From NCBI GenBank assembly GCA_002504435.1, contig DAQP01000036.1:2047-62917 (forward strand): a stretch of 60,871 nucleotides of DNA, given 5' to 3'. The position numbers were made by a program, and so were the translations under genes. Positions 24,214 to 32,750 of the stretch are shown here, piece by piece (position 1 is the first letter of the stretch; each line of letters begins with the position of its first letter). The notes below the pieces were generated by a model. The model ran no database searches. It had not been told where the DNA came from and saw only the letters and a list, made by a program, of their open reading frames with translations. The DNA comes from Euryarchaeota archaeon UBA438 (lineage in GTDB: Archaea > Thermoplasmatota > Poseidoniia > Poseidoniales > Thalassarchaeaceae).

Positions 24214-25119
24214 ATGGCAAAAGGCGCAAAGGCAAGGGCAGCGGCACGCAGGCAGAGGGACAAGTGGAAGTCCAAGCGCTGGTACTCAATCAGAGCACCT
24301 AGGAATCCCTGGTCATTCAGGGTAATAGGGGAGACTCTGGCAGAGGAGCCAGAGATGCTAATCGGGCGAAACTTCGAGATTATGCAGAACGAACTAGATG
24401 GGGACTTCTCAAAGATGCATGTAAAAATCAAGTTCAGAGTTGTTGACGTTCTTGGTGCAGACGCTCTAACTGAGTTCATAGGGCACCAGATGATGCAAGA
24501 CCACATCAGAAGGCAGATACGCCGTGACAGAGGAAAAATTGACGACACTGTAGACATTGTTACCGATGACGGATTCTATGTCAGGTTCAAACCATTGATC
24601 ATCACCAGGGAAAGGGCAAAATCCAGTCAGAAGAATGAGATCAGGGCAATCGCCAGGAATATCATTCTGAAGACTGGGGCCTCATCGACATGGGTAGATA
24701 TGCAGAAATCAGTAATGGATGGGGAGCTTGAAGCTAGGATTAAGGAGGGAGCATCAAAGATTACCCCGATTCGAGCTGTGATGATTCGTAGAACACAGCT
24801 AATCCAATCCGGTGTAGTGGTGGAAGAAGGACCGACACTTGAGGAGATTCACGCTCAGGAGAAGGCCGAAGCGGCTTCCGCTAAAGAGGAGGAATCTGAC
24901 GTTCTCGCTGCTGCGGAGGCATCTGCCGAAATCTCAGAACCATCCGATGACGATACCGATTCTGAGCAGGAGGAAACGGATCCGCCTTCGGGAGAGGATT
25001 CTGGAGAGGAAGTTGACTACAGTTCCATGAAGGTCACCGAACTAAAGGAACTGCTCAAGGCTGCTGGTAAACCAGTTTCTGGAAAGAAAGCGGACCTAAT
25101 AGCGCGCCTCGAGGAGTAA
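24214..25119 (+). CDS. rps3ae: 30S ribosomal protein S3Ae (eS1) with C-terminal SAP motif
   Basis: A 301-residue protein; usual archaeal eS1 is about 200-230. The core (KWKSKRWYSIRAP, IGRNFEIMQNELDGDFSK, GHQMMQDHIRRQIRRDRGKID) runs to about residue 210 and is a standard eS1. Then comes an acidic, low-complexity linker rich in Glu, Ala, Ser and Asp (about 215-265). A SAP-like helix-turn-helix closes the chain (MKVTELKELLKAAGKPVSGKK), a motif that normally binds DNA or RNA. The ATG at 24214 begins the conserved MAKG-type start; the upstream open frame is not used. Confidence 0.95.
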   Translation: MAKGAKARAAARRQRDKWKSKRWYSIRAPRNPWSFRVIGETLAEEPEMLIGRNFEIMQNELDGDFSKMHVKIKFRVVDVLGADALTEFIGHQMMQDHIRRQIRRDRGKIDDTVDIVTDDGFYVRFKPLIITRERAKSSQKNEIRAIARNIILKTGASSTWVDMQKSVMDGELEARIKEGASKITPIRAVMIRRTQLIQSGVVVEEGPTLEEIHAQEKAEAASAKEEESDVLAAAEASAEISEPSDDDTDSEQEETDPPSGEDSGEEVDYSSMKVTELKELLKAAGKPVSGKKADLIARLEE

Positions 25120-25123
25120 TCAC

Positions 25124-25885
25124 ATGGCCCGCATCGCGGTGCTATGCGGCACTGGAATGAGCGCTTTGGCTAGTGAGATGTCGGACTCCTCCGACTTTAA
25201 AATTTCAAGGGTAAGGATAGATACGGATTGGGGTAGCGTCCCATCCTCGATAGTTTCCACCGAGTTTGGAGACATTCTTGTAATCGACAGACATCACTCT
25301 GATGGAAAACTGCGTACCCCTCCTCACAAAATTGAACACAGGGCAAATGTTCAGGCCATTGTCAACAGCAATCCAGATATCGTGATGAGTATCAATTCCG
25401 TGGGTTCTATGATAGAAAATTTCCCACCGGGGACCATTGGAATTTCTTCGGACGTACTAGATCTCGCAGTTAGGCCATGGACTTTCCATGATGATGATGC
25501 CAAGCATGCCGACAGGACATCCCCTTTCGACTCACCCGCTTCGAAGATTTGTAGGAAAGCCCTAGAATCGACCCAGGTCCAAACGCCCTCCGGCCTCATT
25601 ATCGCCCAATGCGTGGGCCCCCAATTCGAGAGCCCTGCCGAGATAGATGCTTTGGAGAAACTTGGTGCTCATGCCGTCGGCATGACGTTGGGCCCCGAGT
25701 CAAGACTCATGTCTGAGACAGGAATCCGGCATGTCGCACTTGCATGCTCTTCGAACTGGGCTGCTGGAAGGGAGCCGGGAGACCCTTCTGCTATGATTGA
25801 TCACCATGCCGTTGACTCCATGGCTTCTTCGATGAGAGGCAGTGTAACGAACTGCCTTTTGGCGATTCTAAAATCAATTAATTAG
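25124..25885 (+). CDS. MTAP/purine nucleoside phosphorylase family enzyme
   Basis: A 253-residue member of the MTAP/PNP family, four bases after rps3ae. Family blocks are VLCGTGMS, the phosphate-binding HH in IDRHHSDGKLRTPPHKIEHRAN, CVGPQFESPAEIDAL (substrate site) and GMTLGPESRLMSETGI. The usual Gly-Val/Thr-Gly-Ser turn is SVGSM here. The substrate could be S-methyl-5'-thioadenosine, giving adenine and methylthioribose 1-phosphate, or another purine nucleoside. Because mqnC is in the window, action on a futalosine-type nucleoside is worth considering but is not shown. Confidence 0.8.
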   Translation: MARIAVLCGTGMSALASEMSDSSDFKISRVRIDTDWGSVPSSIVSTEFGDILVIDRHHSDGKLRTPPHKIEHRANVQAIVNSNPDIVMSINSVGSMIENFPPGTIGISSDVLDLAVRPWTFHDDDAKHADRTSPFDSPASKICRKALESTQVQTPSGLIIAQCVGPQFESPAEIDALEKLGAHAVGMTLGPESRLMSETGIRHVALACSSNWAAGREPGDPSAMIDHHAVDSMASSMRGSVTNCLLAILKSIN

Positions 25886-25941
25886 CCGGATAGTAATATT
25901 TCTGGAACTATGTTGATGTGTCTCCTTTCAGTCCGCCAACC

Positions 25942-26334
25942 ATGGAAAGGAAGGTCACCGTGGAAGAATGGATATCGACAGAGTCTTCATCAGTTCCCGA
26001 TGGATCATGGTTGACGATGATGTCAAGGGTTGCTGAGTTCCACCACAAACACGCATTCTCTTCGGAAGAAAATCATGGTCATGATATGGGATACAGAATA
26101 GCCCTGACCGTGGAGGAATTGGGAGAGCTATCCGCTGCAATAACAAAGGCAAAGCCCCATTCCGAGGCAGCAGAGGAGTTAGCCGACCTATTGATACTAA
26201 TATTGGGCCATTCCCTAGCGATGAAAGTTGATTTAGAGACAGAATTTCACAAGAAGATGGACAAAATTATGCTGCGAAAGGCAAGGAGGGGGAATTTGGG
26301 CATCAGAGTTACCGAGTACGAGTCGGAAGATTGA
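25942..26334 (+). CDS. MazG-like nucleotide pyrophosphohydrolase
   Basis: A 130-residue all-alpha NTP pyrophosphohydrolase. The acidic metal-binding set is ALTVEELGELSAAI (ExxE) and EAAEELADLLILILG (ExxD), followed by a KMDKIMLRKAR end as in MazG/phosphoribosyl-ATP pyrophosphatase-like proteins. It probably cleaves non-canonical or excess NTPs or dNTPs to monophosphates. The start is taken at ATG 25942; a GTG at 25918 is possible, since a TATA-like TAATATTT at about 25893 would place the RNA start near it. Confidence 0.8.
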   Translation: MERKVTVEEWISTESSSVPDGSWLTMMSRVAEFHHKHAFSSEENHGHDMGYRIALTVEELGELSAAITKAKPHSEAAEELADLLILILGHSLAMKVDLETEFHKKMDKIMLRKARRGNLGIRVTEYESED

Positions 26335-26387
26335 ACACATTCCTAAACCATGGCAAAATAAATGCCCTATACCCAAGTCGAAGCACT

Positions 26388-27869
26388 ATGCGCACAGGTG
26401 CCTTAGTCACCGCGCTTTTGATGGTGACTACTACTATTTCGGGATGCATCCACTTGGATGAACCCCCCTCCGAGGTTGGCGATGAAGACGATTCGGCACC
26501 ACGATTCTTCGTCACGGGCCCTAGCGGCCTCCCGGTTGACGTCCCTCCATTGCCCCTAAGTTTCGTATTCAGTGATGTGGGGGAGACTGGTAAAGAACCC
26601 AGTATTGGCATAACTTCGAGTGGATGTATTTTCTTCATCGCCATGGAGAAAGTGATGAGGTCTTGTGATCATGGTCAATCATGGGAAGAGACTCAGGATC
26701 CCGTACAGTGTTCGCCTACTACCAGCGACCCTTACGGTTGGGTTGATCCAATCACGGATAGGATCTTCAACGTTCAGATGATTGGTCTTGAGACGTCATG
26801 GATATGTTGGAGTGATGATGACGGCGACTCATGGCTAGGCAATCCCCATGATTCAGGAACTACTCCAATCAATGACCACATAAAATTGGCAAGCGGCCCT
26901 TGGACCGGTGAGGGATATGGTGCGTTGGGACAATTCACTTCGAGTTTCTACGAAACTGCCGTATATTATTGCTACAACAAATTGGTCGGGATATTCTGCT
27001 TCACAAGTTTTGATGGAGGCGCAACCTTTGAAGCTGGAGGGCAGATTATCGGTTTGGCGACCACTAACGGAGGCCTTCATGGGGCCATTTCCACCGCCCC
27101 GGATGGAACGGTGTACGTCACCCCAAGGGTAGAGACTCCTTCTGTCATCGTTTCCAAGGACAATGGCTTCTCATGGTTTCAGAGAACTATGGGCGAAGAT
27201 GTCGGCACTCCCTATCCGAGAAAGAACTCAGAGGTAGCAACAGATAGCCAATCGAACGCCTACCACGTTTGGACGGGTGCCGATGAGGGGGTCTACATGT
27301 CACGTTCAACTGACTCAGGTGAATCTTGGGAACAAGAGAGTATCCGAATTTCTCCGGTTGAAGTTGTCTCATCGGTGTTTCCACAAACCGATGCTGGTGA
27401 TCCAGGACGAATTGCAGTAATGTACCTAGGGAGCGAGAACTCCGAGATGCTAAACCAATCAGATATCGACGGTAACCCTTGGGACGGGAATGCCCACTAT
27501 GCACCAAACAATGTTACCTACCACCTCTACATTACCTTCAGTCTCAATGCTTTAGACTCCAATCCTGTCTTCCACACCATGAGGGTGACTGACGATCCTG
27601 TACAGGTAGGGAGTATATGCCTCAATAGCGGGGATTGCCGTGACATCGGTGGTTCAAACAGGAACCTCCTGGATTTCAACGACTTACACATAGACAGAGA
27701 AGGGCGCGTTTATGTCGCCTTTGCCGATGGTTGTACTGGCTCGTGTGCAACGAATAATAATTCCAGCGCCGAGGACTCTAGAGACGGCAGGGGTTCTGTC
27801 TACTATCTTGGAAGCGGCCCCAGCCTTTTCGAATCCCAAGGGAATCTAGCCGAGTTCTTTGTGGAGTAA
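26388..27869 (+). CDS. Sialidase-like (BNR repeat) secreted lipoprotein
   Basis: A 493-residue lipoprotein. The signal sequence (MRTGALVTALLMVTTTISGC) ends in a lipobox with Cys20, so it is probably lipid-anchored outside the cell. At least four Asp-box/BNR repeats occur: SCDHGQSW, WSDDDGDSW, SKDNGFSW and STDSGESW, the hallmark of six-bladed sialidase-like propellers. The usual sialidase catalytic arginines and nucleophile tyrosine cannot be assigned, so it may be a binding propeller or glycosidase. ATG 26388 is chosen because the signal begins there and an AAAATAAATG element lies about 30 bases upstream. Confidence 0.75.
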   Translation: MRTGALVTALLMVTTTISGCIHLDEPPSEVGDEDDSAPRFFVTGPSGLPVDVPPLPLSFVFSDVGETGKEPSIGITSSGCIFFIAMEKVMRSCDHGQSWEETQDPVQCSPTTSDPYGWVDPITDRIFNVQMIGLETSWICWSDDDGDSWLGNPHDSGTTPINDHIKLASGPWTGEGYGALGQFTSSFYETAVYYCYNKLVGIFCFTSFDGGATFEAGGQIIGLATTNGGLHGAISTAPDGTVYVTPRVETPSVIVSKDNGFSWFQRTMGEDVGTPYPRKNSEVATDSQSNAYHVWTGADEGVYMSRSTDSGESWEQESIRISPVEVVSSVFPQTDAGDPGRIAVMYLGSENSEMLNQSDIDGNPWDGNAHYAPNNVTYHLYITFSLNALDSNPVFHTMRVTDDPVQVGSICLNSGDCRDIGGSNRNLLDFNDLHIDREGRVYVAFADGCTGSCATNNNSSAEDSRDGRGSVYYLGSGPSLFESQGNLAEFFVE

Positions 27870-28268
27870 ATCAACGTCGTCATCGAAATAACCCGCTATC
27901 CAGAGGCTCAATAGTATCCCTCCGATTTGTAGAAACAATCTGATCACGTGCCCCGTGGGGGATAGCGAGGCGCCATCGCCAAGCTCTACATCGTAAATCC
28001 ACATGTATAGGTTGGCCGGATACAATAGCACCAGAAGGGCGGCACTCGCATATCCAGCATCACTTCTGCTTCTCGGCAATATTAGGCCAATTCCAACAAC
28101 CACCTCTGCCACTCCGCTAGCAAGGACCCAGAATGTAGCCGAACCTAGTATCGGAGGTACAATTGGCTCGAACCATGCTGTATCGGTGAAGTGCATGATT
28201 CCAACATACAGGAAGAAGGCACCTCCTGCAATCGAAAGTACCTCACGAATAAATGGATGTAGACGCAT
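27846..28268 (-). CDS. DoxX-like membrane protein
   Basis: A 140-residue protein with four hydrophobic helices (about 12-30, 42-64, 70-90, 105-125). GGAFFLYVGIMHFTDTAWFEPIVPP and the VLASGVAEVVVGIGLIL block match the DoxX/DoxD-like family. In acidophilic archaea such proteins are subunits of thiosulfate:quinone oxidoreductase, but most members have unknown roles. It overlaps the convergent lipoprotein gene by 24 bases and ends up just after folA, with which it is probably co-transcribed (folA ends at 28269). Confidence 0.8.
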   Translation of the reverse strand: MRLHPFIREVLSIAGGAFFLYVGIMHFTDTAWFEPIVPPILGSATFWVLASGVAEVVVGIGLILPRSRSDAGYASAALLVLLYPANLYMWIYDVELGDGASLSPTGHVIRLFLQIGGILLSLWIAGYFDDDVDLLHKELG

Positions 28269-28778
28269 TCATATCCGCTTCCATACAGTGTAAGTGGTGG
28301 CGAATTCATCATTCGGGCCGGCACCCCCTTCATTGGATACAGATGGCGCCCACCCATCCTTGTCCCACTCGGGGAAAGACACCTCGCCACTGCCACTAGT
28401 ATGGACAGTAGTGACATGGATTTCTTCTACCCTGTCTAGGAACATCGAGTAAATTTCAGCACCGCCAATGACCCAAAGCTCGTCACTTCCTTCAGCGAAT
28501 GCTAGCTCTATGGCCCTGCCAATGTATAGCGCCGTCTCTGCGCCCTCATCAGTCCATGACGTGTCTCTCGACATCACAATATTGACCCTCTCGGGGAGGG
28601 GGCGAAATGAATCAGGGAGGGAATCCCATGTCTTCCTACCCATCACTACTGAATTGAAGCCATCCCCAATTGTCAGCTCTTTGAATCTAGCCATATCTGT
28701 TGGGATCCTCCAGGGCAGGCCGTTCCCCTTCCCGATGAATCCATCTTCGTCCATAGCCACAATCATTGCAATCTTCAT
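28269..28778 (-). CDS. folA: Dihydrofolate reductase
   Basis: A 169-residue DHFR reducing dihydrofolate to tetrahydrofolate with NADPH. MKIAMIVAMDEDGFIGKGNGLPWRIPTDMARFK carries the substrate-binding and Met20-type loop; VVMGRKTWDSLP and LWVIGGAEIYSMFL are the NADPH-binding blocks. It lies ten bases after thyA on the same strand, so tetrahydrofolate regeneration is coupled to thymidylate synthesis. Many archaea lack both genes and use ThyX or other folates, so the pair looks like an acquisition from bacteria. Confidence 0.97.
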   Translation of the reverse strand: MKIAMIVAMDEDGFIGKGNGLPWRIPTDMARFKELTIGDGFNSVVMGRKTWDSLPDSFRPLPERVNIVMSRDTSWTDEGAETALYIGRAIELAFAEGSDELWVIGGAEIYSMFLDRVEEIHVTTVHTSGSGEVSFPEWDKDGWAPSVSNEGGAGPNDEFATTYTVWKRI

Positions 28779-28787
28779 TCAGACACC

Positions 28788-29588
28788 TCATACTGATATT
28801 GGGGCAGGGATATGAGGGTGGTGCTCATACCCCTCTATGCTTATGTGCCCGTATTCAAAATCGTCAATCTTCGTCACACTCTCATCAAGGACCAATCTTG
28901 GTAACTCCTTCGGCACCCTGGAAATTTGTTCTCTAGCCTGGTCTATGTGATTCAGGTACAGGTGACAGTCACCCCCGGTCCAGACAAATTCTCCCGGTTC
29001 TAATCCGCATATTTTTGCCATCATGCAGGTGAGGAGGCTATAGGAGGAGATATTGAATGGAACGCCGAGGAACGCATCCGCACTTCTTTGGTAAAGCTGG
29101 CAGGATAGTTTGCCATCATTGACATAGAACTGGAAGAAAGCATGGCATGGCATCAGAGCCATCTCCCCTAACTCGCCAACGTTCCAAGCAGAGACGATAA
29201 TCCTCCTACTGTCGGGATTGCTCTTGATCATCTCTATTGCACCCTCAATCTGATCAATAATCCTGCCATCCGTTGCTTCCCACCTCCTCCATTGCTTACC
29301 GTACACGGGTCCGAGATTACCATCTTGATCAGCCCACTCGTTCCAGATTCTCACTTTGTTTTCCTGTAGGTAACTGACGTTTGTTTCGCCGGATAGGAAC
29401 CAAAGTAACTCGTGTATGATACTGGGCCAGTGAACCTTCTTCGTCGTAATTGCAGGAAAGCCATTGGAAAGGTCGAATCTCATTTGATGTCCGAAAATCG
29501 ACTTGGTCCCAGTCCCAGTCCGGTCATTTTTGTCGACTCCCTCTTCCAATATCCTAGTCAGGAAGTCAAGGTATTGCTTCATCTCCAT
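28788..29588 (-). CDS. thyA: Thymidylate synthase (ThyA)
   Basis: A 266-residue ThyA, close to the bacterial length of 264. Conserved blocks are DRTGTGTKSIFGHQMRFDL, FPAITTKKVHWPSIIHELLWFL, GPVYGKQWRRW, the nucleophile region LMPCHAFFQFYV, LYQRSADAFLGVPFNI and GDCHLYLNH. It makes dTMP from dUMP with methylene-tetrahydrofolate, which becomes dihydrofolate. ATG 29588 or 29582 can start it. It precedes folA and follows plsC in one minus-strand run. Confidence 0.98.
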   Translation of the reverse strand: MEMKQYLDFLTRILEEGVDKNDRTGTGTKSIFGHQMRFDLSNGFPAITTKKVHWPSIIHELLWFLSGETNVSYLQENKVRIWNEWADQDGNLGPVYGKQWRRWEATDGRIIDQIEGAIEMIKSNPDSRRIIVSAWNVGELGEMALMPCHAFFQFYVNDGKLSCQLYQRSADAFLGVPFNISSYSLLTCMMAKICGLEPGEFVWTGGDCHLYLNHIDQAREQISRVPKELPRLVLDESVTKIDDFEYGHISIEGYEHHPHIPAPISV

Positions 29589-29629
29589 CGTTCGTTGGTA
29601 GGGAAGTACATCAAGGATGCGGAGGGTTA

Positions 29630-30406
29630 CTAGGGCGCCCCCATGAGCTCCAATGTCCCCATTAATTGGTCTGTGTACTTTCTGAACAATGCCTTTTTGA
29701 TAGAACGTTGGCCATGCTCATCGACTCTCAGGAGGCTTGCAACCTCGTCATCGCTAAATGAGCCACCCCCATCCAAGGATAGCCATTGTGAGAATTTTAT
29801 CGGGTTTCCAATATGAACATCAACTCTTTTCCAGAATCTTATCCCATTGCTTCCAGGGGGCATCACCTCCCTTGTTCCGATAACACAAATCGGGAATACA
29901 GGGACGTCTGGGAATCGTGCTGAGAGTCTGGCAACACCAGTCTTCCCGGGTTGGAGGAAAGGGGGATTTTCTCTTCTTGATCTGGTTCCCTCAGGAAACA
30001 CCCCTACTGGATAACCAGCAGAAAGAACGTCCGATGCACGCGCTAGGGCATCCCTCCCTCCCGATTCTCTGTAGGTCTCAATCATCCCATTGCTTTTCAT
30101 TATGAATCTGTTTGGCTGTTTCTGAAAATGCTCCTCTTTTGCTAGGTAGAATACCTGCCTTCTGGCCGCCAGAATCTTCATGATAGGATCCAAGTTGGAA
30201 ATGTGATTGCCAGCTAGAATCATAGGTCCCGAGGAGGGAAGGCGATCAACTCCGTATATGTGCACATTGAATAAAGCCCTAACAATTGGGGATAGGAATC
30301 CTACTAGGAATCTGTATAGAAGAGGAACTCTGAATGGTTCTCCGGTACCTTCGAGGTCGACGCTCTTTGAAAACGACCTCACTGACTCTTCGGAGAGTTC
30401 TGGCAT
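29630..30406 (-). CDS. plsC: PlsC-type 1-acylglycerol-3-phosphate acyltransferase
   Basis: A 258-residue acyltransferase with the HxxxxD motif (NHISNLDP), the GTRSR-type glycerol phosphate site (FPEGTRSR) and the VPVFPICVIGT block. The N-terminal helix (about 25-45) probably anchors it to the membrane. The family adds an acyl chain to lysophosphatidic acid, a bacterial lipid reaction unexpected in a cell with isoprenoid ether lipids, so its substrate here is open. It is upstream of thyA and folA and divergent from the secreted protein at 30486. Confidence 0.88.
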   Translation of the reverse strand: MPELSEESVRSFSKSVDLEGTGEPFRVPLLYRFLVGFLSPIVRALFNVHIYGVDRLPSSGPMILAGNHISNLDPIMKILAARRQVFYLAKEEHFQKQPNRFIMKSNGMIETYRESGGRDALARASDVLSAGYPVGVFPEGTRSRRENPPFLQPGKTGVARLSARFPDVPVFPICVIGTREVMPPGSNGIRFWKRVDVHIGNPIKFSQWLSLDGGGSFSDDEVASLLRVDEHGQRSIKKALFRKYTDQLMGTLELMGAP

Positions 30407-30485
30407 GCACCGACGTCGACCACGAGTGTTTGACTGTTTGTGACCGCATGAAAGCGTTCATTGCTTTCTTTGTAGTCCAAGGTAT

Positions 30486-31619
30486 ATGCGGAGGCATAGC
30501 ACAGCGGCTGTTGTGATTTCCCTCATGCTTCTATTCCCGGTCTCCGCACCAGGTGCAGTGGGCGAATGGACTGACGACGGTTGGCTGAAGAATCTGATTG
30601 GTCCTGAGAGGTTGGAAAATGGTGATGAGTTCGGCTGTCACGGTTTTGAGGGTGTTTCCACAGTAGAGGACAATTGGGTAATCGAGGCCTGTAAGGATTA
30701 CCTGACAGGCCTGTCCGACTCCTCAAGATGGGGGACTGATCCAGTTTCATTCGGCATTCCCGGGGACACCGTCGATCAAGACACAGCCGAGTCATTGGTT
30801 GAGTCGGGTTTTAGAATCGTGGGAGACATGATCTCGGAAGCTCCCGACGAGCTGTCTGTCATCAATCGAAATGGCGGCAGTCTTGAGAAGAACTCAGCGA
30901 ACATCGATCTTCTCGAATCAGCCGAAAAGGACTCTCTTGTGAGTATTTGGTGGAGGGCTAGAATGGACGATCTGAAGCTAAGGGAGGACAAGGATACAAT
31001 GACGTGGCTCGAGGAGCAAGATGTTTGGCTGACGACGTGGGGGGAATGGCATTTCTATCAGAAATCAAGCTCTGACATAGAGGTAAATATGGAGGGAGAG
31101 GCCATTGTCGCCACTCTTTCCGATACTGGCTCACAATGGTCTGTTCCCGGTTCTGTACACATCCAATTCGATGGTTCTGTGTCAGAAATTTCGTATGATT
31201 CTGGTACTGTTTTTCCCGAGATTGGAGTTAGCGAAAGGAAGCTTAAGGATGGGTGGAGAGAGACTGAAACAGGACTTATTGTAGCGATAATGCCAGGTTC
31301 GACAGTCAACATAGTTTTGGAGTCCGGAACAGACTCAATCTCATCATCGCCCCTTGTCACGTTCAATGACTTGCATCATGCCGTGACCATAGTAGGACAT
31401 CACACGACGAACCTTTTCCAGTGGTCCTCGGACTTTCAGGAGTCCGAACTCACATTCACGTGGCTGATAGAGAGGCCCTCCGAGGAACCAATAAATTGGG
31501 CCCTGCCTGTCATTGCACTAGGGGTAATAGCCGCAGTGCCCATAGCAATTAGGAAGATTGTGGAGATGGATAATGAGCCAGATAATGTAGAAACTACAAA
31601 CCAACTTCCGGACCAGTAA
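30486..31619 (+). CDS. Secreted or surface protein of unknown function
   Basis: A 377-residue protein with a signal peptide (MRRHSTAAVVISLMLLFPVS) and a C-terminal membrane segment at about 338-356 (INWALPVIALGVIAAVPIAI), so the body is outside the cell and tethered. I do not recognise the body. It is rich in Trp, Asp and Glu, with few Cys (a GCHGF and an EACKD site could form a disulfide). An amidase or hydrolase fold cannot be shown. Its last 26 bases overlap the convergent saccharopine dehydrogenase-like gene. Confidence 0.7.
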   Translation: MRRHSTAAVVISLMLLFPVSAPGAVGEWTDDGWLKNLIGPERLENGDEFGCHGFEGVSTVEDNWVIEACKDYLTGLSDSSRWGTDPVSFGIPGDTVDQDTAESLVESGFRIVGDMISEAPDELSVINRNGGSLEKNSANIDLLESAEKDSLVSIWWRARMDDLKLREDKDTMTWLEEQDVWLTTWGEWHFYQKSSSDIEVNMEGEAIVATLSDTGSQWSVPGSVHIQFDGSVSEISYDSGTVFPEIGVSERKLKDGWRETETGLIVAIMPGSTVNIVLESGTDSISSSPLVTFNDLHHAVTIVGHHTTNLFQWSSDFQESELTFTWLIERPSEEPINWALPVIALGVIAAVPIAIRKIVEMDNEPDNVETTNQLPDQ

Positions 31620-32652
31620 TTTCTACTCTGTTTTCCCTCATCATATCGATTATCCCCCTCACCACCGATGGAGAAAGGCTCTCCGGAGCATGAACTCCCG
31701 GGGGCAGCATCCCCGGGTCCTTGAGCCAAGCCTCCACGCATCCGACTGTGACGAGACCGGTTGTTCGTGCCATAGATGAGCCGTCATCACCACCGTAATC
31801 GCTGACTTCCCATCTCATATGGTTCCCGTCATGATCGGCCGCTACAACTTCTAGCCAAGTGAACTCCGGGGTTTTCGGATTGAACCACCAATCTCGAAGC
31901 AACTCTTCCTCGTCAAGGGTGCCTGCATCTCGCTCATCGATGAATTTCTGTATGTGGCCCGGCCACCTTATTGTGTATTCTGACATATCTGCTGCCGGTA
32001 TGGAACCAAGTACTGAGCGTAGGCCATCCGTGAGGAAGGCCTCCATCTCCCCTCTTTCCGGGACCTCTATGGTGTGCCTCTCCGAGAGGGCGGGAAGAGA
32101 GACCTCCTCGCCGTCCCTCACAACTCTTGCGGGACGAGTGTATTCTGCGATAACATCCTTCGGAGAAAATGGCGCCATGTAGTTCCATCCCCCTGTCGGG
32201 CCAGTTGGGTTCCCCCCTACTCTAACTTCAGCCTTCTTCAATGGTCCCAAAACCCTGTATGCCTCGGCCAAAAGCATGTTGGATAGTCCCGGGGCTATGC
32301 CCACATCCCAGAGCACCCTGCCTCCCCAATCTTTGGCTTTCTGGTCATCACGGTCCGGAGTGTGCTCACTGAAGCTCAGGTCGACGGTCGGGTATCTTTC
32401 TTCGGCTAGATTCGTGGTCAGTGCGTGACCAATATCTCCTGGAAGCATATTCACCACAATGTCGACATGTTCGAAATCCGAAAGGTCAGTTTCCAATGCA
32501 TCTCCCTCATGGATGGAAATATTCTCATGCCCTACGATTTTCCCATTATATGGGTCAATATCGTGTACATGCACCTCATGACCCCTGTCGGCCAGGGTCC
32601 TTGCGACGTAGGAACCGACAAGCCCGGCTCCAAAGCAGTGTATGACGGCCAC
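31594..32652 (-). CDS. Saccharopine dehydrogenase-like oxidoreductase
   Basis: A 352-residue NAD(P)-dependent enzyme starting at GTG 32652, just before the Rossmann motif (VAVIHCFGAGLVGSYVARTLADRG). IVVNMLPGDIGHALTTNLAEERYPTVDLSF and WDVGIAPGLSNMLLAEAY follow the saccharopine dehydrogenase (Lys9-type/YMDH) pattern. The typical reaction is a reversible dehydrogenation linking an amino acid and a keto acid; the exact substrate is unknown. The longer frame to 32745 would run into the divergent trpS promoter and adds nothing conserved. Confidence 0.85.
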   Translation of the reverse strand: MAVIHCFGAGLVGSYVARTLADRGHEVHVHDIDPYNGKIVGHENISIHEGDALETDLSDFEHVDIVVNMLPGDIGHALTTNLAEERYPTVDLSFSEHTPDRDDQKAKDWGGRVLWDVGIAPGLSNMLLAEAYRVLGPLKKAEVRVGGNPTGPTGGWNYMAPFSPKDVIAEYTRPARVVRDGEEVSLPALSERHTIEVPERGEMEAFLTDGLRSVLGSIPAADMSEYTIRWPGHIQKFIDERDAGTLDEEELLRDWWFNPKTPEFTWLEVVAADHDGNHMRWEVSDYGGDDGSSMARTTGLVTVGCVEAWLKDPGMLPPGVHAPESLSPSVVRGIIDMMRENRVEITGPEVGL

Positions 32653-32750
32653 GAGTAACCCTGCCCACTCGACTCTATTGCCCCTTCGGTCGGCATTTTG
32701 AGTGCAAATTTCAGCGATGACTTGATTGAGTGGTCCACAGGCCACGTTGC

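Noticed and set aside
24078..24557. N-terminal extension of the exosome-like protein, antisense to rps3ae
   Set aside because: The frame is open but matches no family and covers a clear ribosomal-protein gene. The conserved part starts at ATG 24077.
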